From positions 186,001 through 250,000 of the forward strand of contig QPMI01000040.1 in the NCBI GenBank assembly GCA_004431415.1: a stretch of 64,000 bases of DNA, read 5' to 3'. The DNA comes from Cyanophora paradoxa (taxonomy: Eukaryota > Glaucocystophyceae > Cyanophorales > Cyanophoraceae). Below the pieces are notes generated by a model. It was given only the letters and a program-made list of their open reading frames with translations. It was not told the DNA's origin and did no database searches. Shown here piece by piece: positions 12,461 to 24,248 of the stretch (its first letter is position 1; every line of letters starts with the position of its first letter). Made by a program: the position numbers and the translations under genes.

Positions 12461-14351
12461 CGATGATCGATGATGCGTATACGTACTAAGGTACCGCTGC
12501 GCGCACTGCAGCTGGCCTGGAACGTGCGGCGCGGCCTCGGGGCCGGACCGTCGACGTCGGACCATATGCATGGCCCAGTGGCCACTCAGGGCCAGCCGCT
12601 GAGCTGCATGCGCAGGCGCGCGCTCCGCGGCGGCGCGGCCCAAAGGACTCCGGCGCACTGCGGCAGCAGAAGAATTTCATTTAATTAATTTATAACCGAT
12701 CATGACACATTCATGAAGAGATTATGCTACTAGGCTATAAAGGGCCACTGACTTGCCGCGCGCGTCAGTTGGGTCCGGGGAAGGGCATTTAACCTCGGCG
12801 AATCCAAGATCTAGATGCGCGCATGCAGAGGGCAGCTGCAGGGACTTAAACTAGCGCTTAATTAAGCTTAAGAAGGCGCGCGCACGGTGGCCGGGCGAGC
12901 CGCTGGGCCGGCTCCGGCTGAGGCTGGCCATGCCAGGCGAGCTCAGCGGCTGCAGCTGTCCTCGCGATCGAGGCGAGCTGTCCTCTTAGAGGTAGGCCTC
13001 ATGATCGGGGCCTAGCGAGCTAGCTCTAGCTATGTAAGGCGCGGGCCTTGAGAAGGGGGAGGGAACCTTGTCTGGCCATGGACGTGCTCCAGCTCCTGCA
13101 GCTGCCAGGCTGCGCATGCCCCGTGGCCGTCGCGCGCGGAGGCGTGGCGGGTGCACGAGTGCACGAGTGCGCATGTGCTGCGGGTGCACGTGCGTCACGG
13201 CGTGGCTACATAGCTAGGGGCTGGCCGGCGCCTCGGCCTCCGCGCGATCTGGGCGCGGGCACGGGGACGCTGCTCAAGCTCACGTTCCGCTCAAAAAGCG
13301 GCGCAGCGGGCCAGCTCATGATCAGCGGCGCCGGCTGCATGCGCAGCAGGCATGCGCATCGCGCGCGCGCGGGGGCTCTGCGTCGCGCAGCACGCGCGCC
13401 GCGCTGGCATCGGCTTGTTGGAAGTGGCATAGCCCGCCAAGTGCGGCCGGCTTGCGGCCGGCTTGTGCAATTGCGTCGGGGCGCGGTTGGCGCGGGTGAA
13501 GCGTGCGCGGCTGGCGCGGCTAGCCGCTGAGCCACAGCAAGCTGCCGCGCGGGCGAGAGGCGTAACCATTGTTGAGCCGAGCCGAGCTGCGGCGCCCGGG
13601 GAGAAAGCGGCCGGGGGTACTTTAAGAGGTTTTCTCAGGGTAAGTTCGCACTCTCCAATGTGATTGGCTAGCGCGCGCGGCGTCCTCCCACGCGACCGCG
13701 TTCGCGCCCGGCCTCGCTCTCGCAGTACGGAATGTCGAACATGATGCGCGCAACGACCTCGAACTGGTCTGGCCCGTATATCTGCTCCCTGTGCGTCGCT
13801 GGACCCATTTTTGTCCCGGGTGTTGGTGCCTGTTCCTGGATCACCCTTTGGTCGGACGGGACCGGGAGACATGGTTTCGGGGTCCCCTGGGGATGCGCTT
13901 TCAGGGTGTACCGCGCGGCCCCGGTTTTGCGGAGGTCGGGGAAATGGGATTTGGGGTAGGGTTGGACCCAAGGGACAGGGACAGGGGAAGTGTTTTACCC
14001 TTCCCCAATTACCTACTGATACTATCTCAGAAGATCGACCGTCGGACCACTGATCATGATCATGATGAGGCCGGACGGTAGGGCTTACTGTACAGCTATA
14101 GCTAGCCATCTAGAACTGGGAAATTAAAATAGTTGAGTAGAAAAATGATCGACATGGCCACTGAATTCGAAACTGTAAGGCCGGGTCTTGATGATCACTA
14201 AAACGAGCCTCGGAGAACGGAAAAAGAGGTCGAATACGGATCACGGCCGTGGGCCGCGCATCAGTCAGCTACGCAACAGCAAAAATCAAAGAGAATAGAA
14301 TTGGAATCCGACGCTTGAGCCACGAGGCGAGCTACGTATACATGAGTAGCG
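12461..14351. other. Intergenic region rich in short palindromes
   Basis: No gene recognised. Contains GACGTCGGACCATATGCATGG near 12553, AT-rich TTAATTAATTTATAA near 12681, GCATGC and GCGCGC clusters near 13120-13400, and a GACCGTCGGACC motif at 14037-14048. Several open frames cross it in both directions, but none shows family motifs or consistent splice signals. Confidence 0.55.
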
Positions 14352-16054
14352 CTACAATTGGCTCAGGCCGTGCAGGTCGGGCCCCATCTCCCACGCGGCG
14401 GAACCGGAATTCGAAGGCTCCGGCTGCGATATCGATGCCCGCTTGAGGCGCAGGAGCTGGTCCATGCGGTTGTGGAGGGCGCGGCGCCGGAGGGCGCAGG
14501 ACGCCTCCGGGTCCGACCCGCACGCCTCGGCCTTATCTACGCGGACGGCGGCATCGCGCCCCTGGCAGCGGGCATGGCCATGGGCCGGGCCGGGCCCCGC
14601 TGGCCCGGCCGGCGCCAGCTTGGATCCGAGCTCCGCCTTGTGCCCGTACGCCCGCGCGTACAGGATCGCGAGTACCCCGCTCGTCAGGCACGCGCCGGTC
14701 TCGACCTCGGTCCAGGGGCGAATGATGGGGTACGGGTGCTCCGCGTCCGCCGGACGAACGATCACCTGAATTCGATCGAGCGACGTGAGAAATTCGATCC
14801 GAGGGGCCGCGAATTCGAATTCGAATTCAAATTTTTGAATTCGAACCTCGGCGAGGCAGGCAAGGAAGAGGGTCGGAATGTTGCCGTCCCCGGCCGCGGC
14901 CTCCGTCGCCAGGAGCGCCATCGCTGTGCCCAGCTCGGGCGAAGCGTCCAGCAGGTTCTCGGACCAGTTGCGCGCCACGAGCGACAGCGCCGCGGCGAAG
15001 GCCTGGGGGTACCGTAACGTGAGCGGGATCTCGAGCGAGCAGCGAGGGCGCGCGGCGCACCCGCTTGCCCATGCGGCCGCTGCCGTTGGAGTCCGCCGCG
15101 AAATTGCGGCGGGAGAGGGCGCGGCCCTCGAGGAGGCTCCACGGGCCCCCGGGCGACATGAGGCAGCGGTGGAGGCTCAGGTGAAACGCCTGATACGAAG
15201 CAAGTTAAATTCAAATCGATACATGATCGATAAGCTCGAGCTCGGCTCACCTCGTATCCGGCGTAATCGGCGGACTCCTCGCCCGAGGAGGGCGCCTGGT
15301 CCCGCCCCAGTCCGCCCGCGGCCGCGAGGGACCGGAGAACGTTGAGCGCGACGGCGCCGGCGGCCGCCGCCCTCGAATTCGGGTTCGAGGTCGCGTGCGA
15401 GCTGGCAGAGTTGAGCGAGGCGCGGCGGGAGGATCCCTGAATCGCCTGCCAGATCTGACGGCGGCCGCGTGTGAGGGCAAAATTCGAGGCAAATTATTGA
15501 CACGCTCATCTTTGCGAGCGAGCGGAGCGCACCATATCGATGAAGTCGACGGCCCTTTGGGGCCTTGCGCGGGGCCGATGCATATTGGGCCTGGAGAGGC
15601 TGGCGCGGCGCGAGCTCGAAGCGGCCACGGCGACGGGCGCCTCGCCCTCGGAGGGCTCCATGGAGTTCATGCGGGATCGCGGGCCCCGGGATCCGGCGCT
15701 GGAGGGCGACGTCGATCGGGAGGAGCTGGGGCTGGTCGAGGGCGAGGCCAGCCGCGGCGCCTCGATCTCGGCGTCCAGGTCGTCCTCGGCCGCATCCGTT
15801 TCCGTGACGCTCTCAAGCGAGCCGGACCGCGACCGCGGTCGCCAGGCGCCGGCCGCGGCCGGTTGCGAGCTCGAGGGCCGCCGGGTGGGCCGCGGGCCTT
15901 CGAATCCGGCCGCAAGGGGAACAGCGTTATTAACGGCACTCTGCGCATATATAGACAGCGGTGAGCTGCGGTCCGGTGCAAAGTGGATTACCAAAAGTGG
16001 GTAAATAATCAGAGCGCACCGGAGGCACGACGGGGAGGGCATTCTTCGCATCAT
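14352..16054 (-). CDS. Unrecognised protein, at least 5 exons
   Basis: Not assigned to a family. On the minus strand a Ser/Arg/Pro-rich N-terminal part (about 15930-15600, acidic patch ETDAAEDDLDAEIEAP) leads to AVDFIDMVRSARSQ. Next come WQAIQGSSRRASLNSA with VALNVLRSLAAAGGL, an exon with AFHLSLHRCLMSPGGPWSLL and RRNFAADSNGSGRM (about 15180-15080), an exon with ALSLVARNWSENLLDASPEL and TEAAAGDGNIPTLFLACLAE (about 15005-14850), an exon with RPADAEHPYPIIRPW and GACLTSGVLAILYARAYG, and a final RRRALHNRMDQLLRLK with a stop at 14352-14354. The helical, Leu/Ala-rich central exons look like an alpha-helical domain. DSNGSG resembles half an EF-hand loop but lacks the position-12 acidic residue. A short intron at 14770-14850 is built of GAATTC repeats and is in frame. 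Confidence 0.55.
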
Positions 16055-17333
16055 CGTTAAAACTGCAGTCAGCCAGATGCGTGTGCTCGTCGTGGGACGG
16101 TAGCCTTAGCACCCGCCGAATCCTGCGCGTGCGGGAAGGGAAATGACGATCAGCTGGAAGCGAATTCGAATGCAGTCGTGTCGAACTACTGCAGCAACGA
16201 TCTATGCGCACCGTGAGACCTGTTCGCGGACGATGTCTCGCACTGGAATTCGCGGCAGGGAGAGCTCGGAGGGGGCGGACGCGGCCGGCGCGTGCGACGC
16301 CGTCATGATCATCGCCGATGCCATGTGAAGGTTGCTCGAGATCTCTCTTCGACGCGCGCGCGCAAGCCCGGCGCAGATCTAGAGATCCGATGGAACACTG
16401 ACGAGGCCGACAGCTGATCGGGAGGCTCGCGCTCGATGCTGCTTAGCGGCTGGTGCAGGCCCGGGTCCGGGGAAGCTGGATCCTACTGCACGCGGCTATG
16501 CTGGCTGCTGGATGCTGCTGATGCCACGCGTGCGGATGCTGCTCGCGTACGGGGGGATGATGAGCGGCGCATGCGCGCGCCGTGTACCAGTGTACATGTA
16601 CAGAGTCTCAGAGTCTACTACAGACTGAGCTGAGCACATGTACAGTGTGTACCTGCAGAACTTCGGAACCACCGGGTACCATGCACTGGCCGCAGTGGCC
16701 GGCGGCTGGCCGCCACTGGCCGGCCGGGCATGCAGCGCTCGCAGACTTCAGAACTGACCGTCGGACCGGTACCGTGAAATTCGGAAGTTCGGAACCAAGT
16801 TCCGAAGTTTGGAGCTTCGCGATCGCGGAACTTGGAAATTGGTCAGCCAGGACTCAGCCTACGGAGGTTACGTTGCCGCACGGTTGCCGGTTCGCGCTCG
16901 CAGTCTCGCAGCGCGGCACTGTGGCAGCACTGGCACATGTACAGGCTGTACAGCTAGTCTGGCAGCAGTGGCAGGCCGCGCGCGGCGCGCCGGCCGCGGG
17001 CATTGGGACCGTCGAATGCGAACCGCCAATTTGACGGTTAGACTTCGGTAACTGCCGCGACCGTGCGCATGCAACTGCCAACGTCGGTCAGACACTTTTG
17101 AATCAGTTTTGAATCTTTTGATTGGTCCGATCGCCGCTTGGACGGTTCATTTAACGGTTCGCTCTCCCAGATTTGCTCTTTTTTTATAACCACCTGGGAG
17201 TCTGGGAGTCTGGGAAAGCGAACAGTCAACGTCACCCGGACGCAGAACTTGGGTAAACTTAAACACCCAAGGACGATTGGTCGCGCGATCGAGAATCTAG
17301 ATATCGATATGATCATGAGCGCGCGCGGTTTCG

Positions 17334-17341
17334 ATCGTGAG
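17334..17341. repeat. Left target-site duplication of hAT element
   Basis: ATCGTGAG immediately before the TAGGG end of the element; identical to 17830-17837. Confidence 0.85.
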
Positions 17342-17829
17342 TAGGGCTGTCGTCAGTCACTGACAGTCACAGTCAGAGGGTCTGACTGACCTCACTGGGT
17401 CAGCTTTTGGCTGACTGACGTTTTCTCAGTCCCATACAACACCCTGCTGGGACTCCTGCGAGCGTGCCCCCCTGCGGGCTTTTTCCATCTAAAGCTGACG
17501 TGGGTCGACCAAAAAAATGATCTTCTGTCGTCGAAATCTTCAAAAGACCGCCCATGTGCATGGTAAGAGGCTAATGGAGTCTGACGTGCGCCTGGCGGGG
17601 GCCGAATCTCCTTTTCTCGTCCTCTCTGCTCGCATAACGTGCCTGGCCTGATGCTTGGCAACTTGAATGAAGTAGATAGATCGCGCTTGGGTCAATTCGT
17701 GCCAATTTCCTGGTCATTTTTTCCGGCTTTTGCACGGTAGCCTGACTGAACCTCGGGTTGACTGATTCAGTCACAGTCAGGGGGGCTGACGGACTGGGTC
17801 AGCCGGGGGACTGACTGACGACAGCACTA
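17342..17829. mobile_element. Non-autonomous hAT-type transposon (MITE), 488 bp
   Basis: The left end reads TAGGGCTGTCGTCAGTCA and the inverse of the right end reads TAGTGCTGTCGTCAGTCA, giving an 18-base terminal inverted repeat with one mismatch. The element is flanked on both sides by the identical 8-base direct repeat ATCGTGAG (17334-17341 and 17830-17837). Eight-base target duplications and TIRs starting YARNG are the hallmarks of the hAT superfamily. Both ends carry several subterminal CAGTCAG/CTGACTG and GGGTCAGC motifs, as expected for transposase-binding repeats. No transposase frame is present inside, so movement would need an enzyme supplied in trans. The near-identical TIRs and perfect duplication suggest a fairly recent insertion. 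Confidence 0.88.
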
Positions 17830-17837
17830 ATCGTGAG
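17830..17837. repeat. Right target-site duplication of hAT element
   Basis: ATCGTGAG immediately after the GCACTA end of the element; identical to 17334-17341. Confidence 0.85.
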
Positions 17838-18597
17838 ACACGACGCGAGTCACGCGATCGCGATTCGCGAGTATCATCACGGTATATTCGAATTCGCCGA
17901 GTCGCGACGTTTTGACTCTCGAGGCTCTGATCATGACTGCCAAAGCTCGAGAACACGATCCTAAAGTTATATATAGCGCCTCCGGATCCGGGCCTCGATC
18001 CGAATATATATAGGACCGAATATCGAATTCGAAGCTTAAGAAGTGCACGGCCATATATAGGGGTAGTGCGGCGTGCGCGCGGTACCAAGCAGCAATTGCA
18101 AGCATGCGCAGTGTCATTGCGCACATGATCATGAGCTACTCAGTGACTAGCTATAGTACGTCCGGATCGGGACTCTGCCGCTAGCGCTCTGCCAGGCTGA
18201 TATCGATCGAGACTGATCGCAAATCAGATTCAAAGTTCAACGGTTCGCGACATGTACATCGATCGATATGCAATTGAGATTTAATTTGGCTCAGTACATG
18301 CAGTGCTTTTAATTATAATTTAATGTGGTGCATGCGCACGTGCTTAATAAGAATGTTCTCAAGGGCGCAAACTTGAAATTTCTGCACATAATCTTCCATT
18401 CCGAATTTCTATCTGCGTACTATCGCAAGCTGCAGAAGAGCCCGGCGGCCCTTGCATATATAGTCCAGACGGACCGGACGTCGACGTCGGACGCCTGGCC
18501 GCTGGGCCCCGCCGCTTGCTAGCTAGCTGGCTAGCGGGAGGCCCCCGGGTGGCTGTGGCCCCTGCCGTGTCGTCGCCCCCGTTAACGTTAGCGCCAG

Positions 18598-21500
18598 CTA
18601 GCGCCAGCCTAGGGCGGAAGAACGAACGAACGCACGCGGGCTGCCGGGAGGAGGCGGGCGAGCCGGGGGAGGGGGAGGGCGGGCCGCCCTCGGGCACGGA
18701 GTGCGCCCGGCCCGCCGCGGCGAGCTGCCGGGGTACAGTGAGCGAGCGAGCGGGTCGGAGAGCGAGCGAGATGATGGCTCGGGACGCACCAGAGGGGACG
18801 CGTGCCCGGAGCCAGAGCCAGAGGCGGCCCCGGGCGGCCCCGCCGGGTGGGCCGGGGGGTGCTTGGGCGGACCCGGGGGCTTCCGCAGGGCCACCAGCCG
18901 GGGTACAATCTCCTCGAAGGACGGGCGGAGCCTGCGGCGAACGAAGTCAATTGCGAACGAAGTGGGGCCGCGGGCGCTGGGCGCGTGCGCACGAAGGCTC
19001 CTCGTCCCAGCAGGCGCGCATCAGGGCCGCCAGCTCTGGCGGGCAGTTCGCCTGACCCTCCGGAATCTCCGGCCGCAGGCCCTGAGCGGGGAGAAGTCGG
19101 CGAAGCCACTCGAAGCTCGCGAGGCCGAGCTTTCTTCGTTCGCACCCCCTTGCGGGTAACGGCGAGGGCGACTTGGATGGGGGTCATCCTGGGGTACGGC
19201 AGCTGAGACATCACCATCTCCCTGCGTGACGTCGGTCAGACGAACGAGCGCTCCTCCTCAGCTGAGCTTCGTTCGCACCACAGCGTGATTCCGAACGAGT
19301 AGACATCTGACTTGTCCGAGGCGGGCTGGTTCCGCAGGATCTCGGGGCTGTACCCCCCGGGAGGACCCGGAATGAGTCCAGCAGGGGGAGAGGGGCGGGC
19401 GAAACGGCTCAGGTGAGCGAGCGGGTCGCACCTCGTGTATCGGTAGGAGCCGGCCTCCTCCTGCGCATTCCCGCCGGCCCCCTCGAGCGCCCTTGCAAGG
19501 CCGAAGTCGACGATCTTGACGACGCCCCGCTCGTCCATCACGAGGTTCGCGGCCTGATAAGGGACGACGGCGTGACCGGAAGGAGCCGGGCCGGCAAGCA
19601 CGGCACGGCGAGAGAAAGGACCGCCGACGAAGGGCGCAAACTAATTCGAGCCAAAGCTAAGAGATGGGAGCTAGGAGAAGCTAGCCCGGGGGGGGAGGGG
19701 CCGGCAGGGGGGGGTACCTTGAGGTCGCGGTGGATGAGCTTGTGCCTGTGGAGGTGCCGCATGCCCATTGCGGCGTACAGGGCGAGCTGGTGGACGCTCC
19801 GGAAGTCGAGCAGGCGGCGCTGGCTCCCGTGCAGCAGGTCCGCGACCGAGCCGCCGCCAAGGAACTCGAAGCAGAGCGCGATGTACCCCGGCTCGACGCA
19901 CGCGGCGACGAACTCGACGACGTTCGGGTGCGGCCGCAGCTGCGAGAGGACGGCGAGCTCCCGGCGGAAGGCCAGCACGTCGGGGCCGTCCAGCTCCTGA
20001 GGGGGGTACACACAGTTAAGAAAAGAAAAAAAAGGAAAAAAGGAAGGAGGCGCCCGCTCGCCTGGTTGAGGAGGCGCTTCACGGCGACGAGCTTGCCCCG
20101 GACCATCGCCTTGAAGATCTCGGCCGAGCCGCCCTGCCCGATCCGCTCGATCACCTGGATCTCATCTGAGCGCCCAGGTCGGGTGGGTGAGCCGATGACG
20201 AGCAGAGGGGGGTGGGGGGAAGAAGGGGAAAGGGAGTACCGTTGTGGACCTCCCAGCCTTCCTCGCCATCGTCCTCCGGGCCCGCCTCCCACCCCCCCTC
20301 CTCGTCGTCGAAATGGGTGACGGACACGGGCGGCGCAACAAGCGCATCGCCGTCCGTGCTCGGCGCGCGGCTACCCCGGTGGAAGGACCCGGGGAACGGC
20401 TCCGACTCGGAGAGGGTTCGGTCGGCAAGGGATTGGAGGCCGCCTCCGGGTGCCGCGGCGCGGGTCGGGGGGGGTAGGAGGGCGTCGGCTGGGCCGGGGC
20501 TGGCCCGCGGCGTGCCAGAGCCGGAGGGGGAGAGCGGCGCGTGCTGGGGGGCCATGGCGGCGGCGGCGGCGGCGGCCGCTGCCGCGCGGGAGGAGGAGGA
20601 GGAGGAGCCCGGGTGGGGCACGGGGCGGGGCGAAGGGGCTCGTGAGCTTCCCGAGTTGGAGTTGCCGACGAAGACGGGGGCGGAAGCGTAGGCGGGCGGG
20701 GGCGGGGAAGGCGTAGTCGTGGCGTTTCGGGGAGCGACAAAGGGGAGGGGTGGCGTGATGGGGGACTTGGGTGCGGGGCCGGAGGAGGAGGAGGAGGGCG
20801 CGCCGCGGTGGGAGGACGGGGATGTGGATCGGGCGGCGCGGGCGGCGGCGCCGGGAATGGCGTGGACGAACTGCGCAAGGCGGGAGCGCAGTCCCGAGAA
20901 CCACCCGCCCTGGGCCTGGGGGCCGGAGGGCGAGCCGGTGTCGGCCCGCGAGGGCTCAGGTGAGGAGGCGGGGGAGATGGAGGGGCCGTCGAGGGGGGTG
21001 GAGACGGGGGGCGGGGCCGCGCCGGGGTACCGCGGCGCCGGGTGGAGGAGGTTGCCGGCGGCGGCGCCCAAGTCGGAGTGGGACGCGGGACGCGACGAGT
21101 GCGCACGCTCAATCTCCTGGTAGCGGACGAGCCCAAAGGCAGTCCCGAGCGAATCCTGCGCGGGCGGGCGGGCGGGCGGGCGGCCTCAGGAGGGTAAAAA
21201 AAGGAGGAAAAAGAGGTGCGGGGGGTACCGAGACGGAGGAAAGGAAGTCGACATCATCGTTCGTCCACTGCGCGATCGTCGTCGGCTCGGGGGTACCGAA
21301 GGAAAGAAAGGGTCGGGCGGGGAGCCGAAGGCGCACCTCGCGGATCGAATTGCACTGGTGGACGGAGACGAGCCCGTTCGGCGTACCCTGGTAGAACGTG
21401 CCAGCGACGATCCACGATTTGATCGATGTCTCGGCGTACAGGCTCCGGACCTCTGGCGGCAGCAGCCCCTCCGTTGAGCAGTCCCGCACCATCTTCGCGG

Positions 21501-22221
21501 GTGCGCGGCGCTCGCTCAGCGCAGACGGCGGCGGAAGGAGCGCAGAGAGACGGCGGCAGCGCACCAGCACTTTCCCCTCGTGCAGCGCGCCCAGCATCTG
21601 TTCCTTGAGGAACGGGTTCATGATGGCGGTGACCCGCGGAGAGAGGAACGCGGCGACGTCCGGGAGATGCCACTCGGCCTGCAGTCACGCGTGAGCGAAA
21701 AGAAACGCGAGCGAAAGCGAGCGATAGCGAGGCAGTGCGGCGGCGGCGCGGTCCCGGCCTCTGTCCTTTAGCGCGAACAGCCGCGCCGGTCTAGACACGG
21801 CTCCGGCGGGTTCGCCGCGCGCGAGAGCGCTTATTCGCACCTGTATTATGGGAGCGAACTCTGCAGCGTCGGCGTCCTGGTACGAGCTGCACGAGCGCTT
21901 CAGCAGGGGCGATCCGATCCGATCTTCGGATGAGGGGAGCTAACCGGATGATCACGCGCGACGCGGCCAGCTCCTCGCCGATTAGAGTTGCCTAAGCGGG
22001 AGCTAAGGAGCGCACGACACGGCGAAAAGCAGGGAGCGTAGCGCAACCGCTTTGCGGAAAGATTGGTGTAGGTCGCGCTGCTTTATCTCTTTGGTGAGCG
22101 CCTTGAGGAGATTATGCCGTCTTCGTTCGAGCGAAAGCCGCCGCTCAAGGTCTGCGACGTCCAGCGGCTTGGAAGAGCCGCGCCTGCCTGCGATCTGAGC
22201 CAGGGCGACCTCCGGAGCCAT
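18598..22221 (-). CDS. Raf-like (TKL) protein kinase with long N-terminal region
   Basis: Ser/Thr or dual-specificity kinase of the TKL/Raf-like group, close in style to plant ACT/CTR1-type kinases. From 22221 the minus strand encodes a charged helical start (MAPEVALAQIAGRRG, then DVADLERRLSLERRRHNLL). Small exons follow with LIGEELAASRVIIR, DVAAFLSPRVTAIMNPFL, STEGLLPPEVRSLYAETSI and TIAQWTNDDVDFLSSVS. A Ser/Pro/Ala-rich linker (about 21070-20240) ends in an acidic stretch. The kinase domain has IGQGGSAEIFKA (glycine loop), VAVKRLL (Lys), HRDLK plus AANLVMDE (catalytic loop), KIVDFGLARA (DFG), YRYT joined to SPEILRNQP (SPE in place of APE), DKSDVYSFGITLW, QVALAVTRKG, RPEIPEGQANCPPELAALM, RACWDEEP and RPSFEEIVPRL. 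All catalytic residues are present. The tail is Pro/Arg-rich, ending near 18598. Its first exons lie in the duplicated segment. Confidence 0.88.
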
Positions 22222-22471
22222 CTGCGGCCCGTCTGCGCGCTCGTTAGCGGGAGACGAGATCTACGCTCGCTGCGCGCTGCGGTTGAACAGAGGTACCATC
22301 GCAGAGACCGTCGCGCAGGTCGAAGGAATCGATACGGTGCCTCAGCCTATCCAGCTCGAGTGCGACCCGACCTCCTCTGCGGCTGCCGCCCTCTGCGGCC
22401 GCTGGGTCGGCCATCGCACGCCGGTCGTACCCCTCCCCGGCTTTTCCCCCGGCCGGCTGACTCGCGTCGCC
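22222..22471. promoter_or_regulatory. Divergent promoter, kinase / CHERP-like genes (copy 1)
   Basis: 250 bases between the kinase start (22221, minus) and the CHERP-like ATG (22472, plus). This copy should drive the intact kinase gene on one side and a truncated CHERP fragment on the other. No core element is recognised. Confidence 0.5.
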
Positions 22472-23342
22472 ATGAACGCGCCCGGAATGCCACCCGAAGT
22501 AGGTGAGAATCTCACCGCGCGATCTTCATGCCGTCCTCGCGGCGCCGCTGACGATCCGGCTGCAGAGCTCATCGAGCAGACCTTGCACTTCGTCGCCAGG
22601 CAGCCCGGGATCATTCCGATGATCCAGGCTAACAACGCCAACGACCCACGATTCAGCTTTCTCTTTGGCGGGCCCGGCTCGTGCGTCGCCCCGCCCGTGC
22701 GGGAGCGCGTACATCGAACCAACGCGTTCGCGCCTCGCCTCGAATTCCAGGGACTACTTTCAGATGCGCCTCGCCCAGCTAGCGATGCCCGGCGGCCAGC
22801 CGATATTCGGTGCGCCCGCCGCGACGCCCGCCGCCCGTCAGGGAGCCTCTCTCACCGAAGCCGCGCGCGACAGGCATGCAGGGAACGCCGTTCCCGCCGG
22901 AGCGGTGCGCGCCTTCCGCCGCGCGTGCGGCGCCCGCTCACGGGCCGGCAGCTGCCCCGCCGGCCGCCCCCGGCCCTGGGCCCGCCGCCGCCCGCCGGGG
23001 CGCCAGCCGCGGCTCCCGCAGTTCCTCCCGCTGCCTCGCTCCCGGAGCCGCTGCACGGGGAGCTGGAGAAGCTCCTCGCGAACCTCACCGGCTCGAAAGA
23101 GTCCATCAAGGCGCGTACCCGTGGCCCCGGCCGCCCCGCGTTCCCCCGACGACCGCCGCAGTCGAGCAAGGACTGGGTACTGGCCAACAAGGGACACGTG
23201 GTGGAGATCGCCGCGCGCGTCCGCGCCAAGGTTCGCTCCTGTACCCCCGCGCCGCGCCGGCGCACCCCCCATCCGGGCCCCAACTGTTGCCCTTCCTCAG
23301 ATTACCGAGGTTCCCGAGGCGGATAAGCGTCTGTTTCTGCTC
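22472..23342 (+). pseudogene. Truncated 5' copy of the CHERP-like gene
   Basis: Exons 1-5 of the gene at 24496, cut inside the CID at KRLFLL by the duplication junction, after which kinase-gene antisense sequence follows. One-base losses in Pro/Gly-coding homopolymers (near 22899, 22955 and 22970) also break the reading frame between the SURP and CID parts. Either a dead fragment of a recent duplication or an assembly artefact. Confidence 0.75.
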
Positions 23343-24248
23343 GGCGGGGAGCCGAAGGCGCACCTCGCGGATCGAATTGCACTGGTGGACGGAGACGAGC
23401 CCGTTCGGCGTACCCTGGTAGAACGTGCCAGCGACGATCCACGATTTGATCGATGTCTCGGCGTACAGGCTCCGGACCTCTGGCGGCAGCAGCCCCTCCG
23501 TTGAGCAGTCCCGCACCATCTTCGCGGGTGCGCGGCGCTCGCTCAGCGCAGACGGCGGCGGAAGGAGCGCAGAGAGACGGCGGCAGCGCACCAGCACTTT
23601 CCCCTCGTGCAGCGCGCCCAGCATCTGTTCCTTGAGGAACGGGTTCATGATGGCGGTGACCCGCGGAGAGAGGAACGCGGCGACGTCCGGGAGATGCCAC
23701 TCGGCCTGCAGTCACGCGTGAGCGAAAAGAAACGCGAGCGAAAGCGAGCGATAGCGAGGCAGTGCGGCGGCGGCGCGGTCCCGGCCTCTGTCCTTTAGCG
23801 CGAACAGCCGCGCCGGTCTAGACACGGCTCCGGCGGGTTCGCCGCGCGCGAGAGCGCTTATTCGCACCTGTATTATGGGAGCGAACTCTGCAGCGTCGGC
23901 GTCCTGGTACGAGCTGCACGAGCGCTTCAGCAGGGGCGATCCGATCCGATCTTCGGATGAGGGGAGCTAACCGGATGATCACGCGCGACGCGGCCAGCTC
24001 CTCGCCGATTAGAGTTGCCTAAGCGGGAGCTAAGGAGCGCACGACACGGCGAAAAGCAGGGAGCGTAGCGCAACCGCTTTGCGGAAAGATTGGTGTAGGT
24101 CGCGCTGCTTTATCTCTTTGGTGAGCGCCTTGAGGAGATTATGCCGTCTTCGTTCGAGCGAAAGCCGCCGCTCAAGGTCTGCGACGTCCAGCGGCTTGGA
24201 AGAGCCGCGCCTGCCTGCGATCTGAGCCAGGGCGACCTCCGGAGCCAT
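23343..24248 (-). pseudogene. Truncated 5' copy of the kinase gene
   Basis: Repeats the first exons of the kinase gene (start MAPEVALAQIAG at 24248, coding part identical to copy 1). It stops inside the exon after NSIREVRLRLPA, where the duplication junction replaces the rest with CHERP-gene sequence read backwards. It has no kinase domain. Confidence 0.75.

Larger units (their letters stand above)
16055..18597. other. Intergenic region containing a hAT-like element
   Basis: No gene recognised. Besides the transposon at 17342-17829, it carries CCGCAGTGGCCGGCGG / GCCGCCACTGGCC palindromic arrays (16690-16725), GACCGTCGGACC at 16759, several TGTACATGTACA-like palindromes (16590-16640), repeated TCGGAAGTTCGGAAC-type direct repeats (16780-16840) and TATATATAG patches (17960-18060). 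Confidence 0.6.
21316..23342. repeat. Tandem duplication, copy 1 (2027 bp)
   Basis: Head-to-tail duplicate of 23343-25370 with no spacer. It covers the 5' exons of the kinase gene, the shared promoter and the first exons of the CHERP-like gene. Wherever I compared the copies, the only differences are seven one-base length changes in homopolymers: three extra bases in copy 1 between 22250 and 22460, and four extra in copy 2 between about 24920 and 25015. I saw no substitutions. The junction at 23342/23343 joins the interior of a CHERP exon to the interior of a kinase exon. Confidence 0.95.

Noticed and set aside
15080-15130. EF-hand in DSNGSGRM of the unknown gene
   Set aside because: The loop lacks the acidic residue at position 12 and the flanking helices do not fit.
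16680-16730. Cruciform or replication-origin call for the TGGCC palindrome array
   Set aside because: Similar palindromes are spread through all intergenic DNA here, so nothing marks this site as special.
20162-21136. Second long minus frame rich in Pro/Arg over the kinase linker
   Set aside because: Out-of-frame shadow of the Ser/Pro/Ala linker that joins correctly to the kinase domain in another frame.
22472-23342. A second complete CHERP-like gene
   Set aside because: Copy 1 stops inside the CID and is frame-broken by homopolymer changes; only copy 2 is complete.
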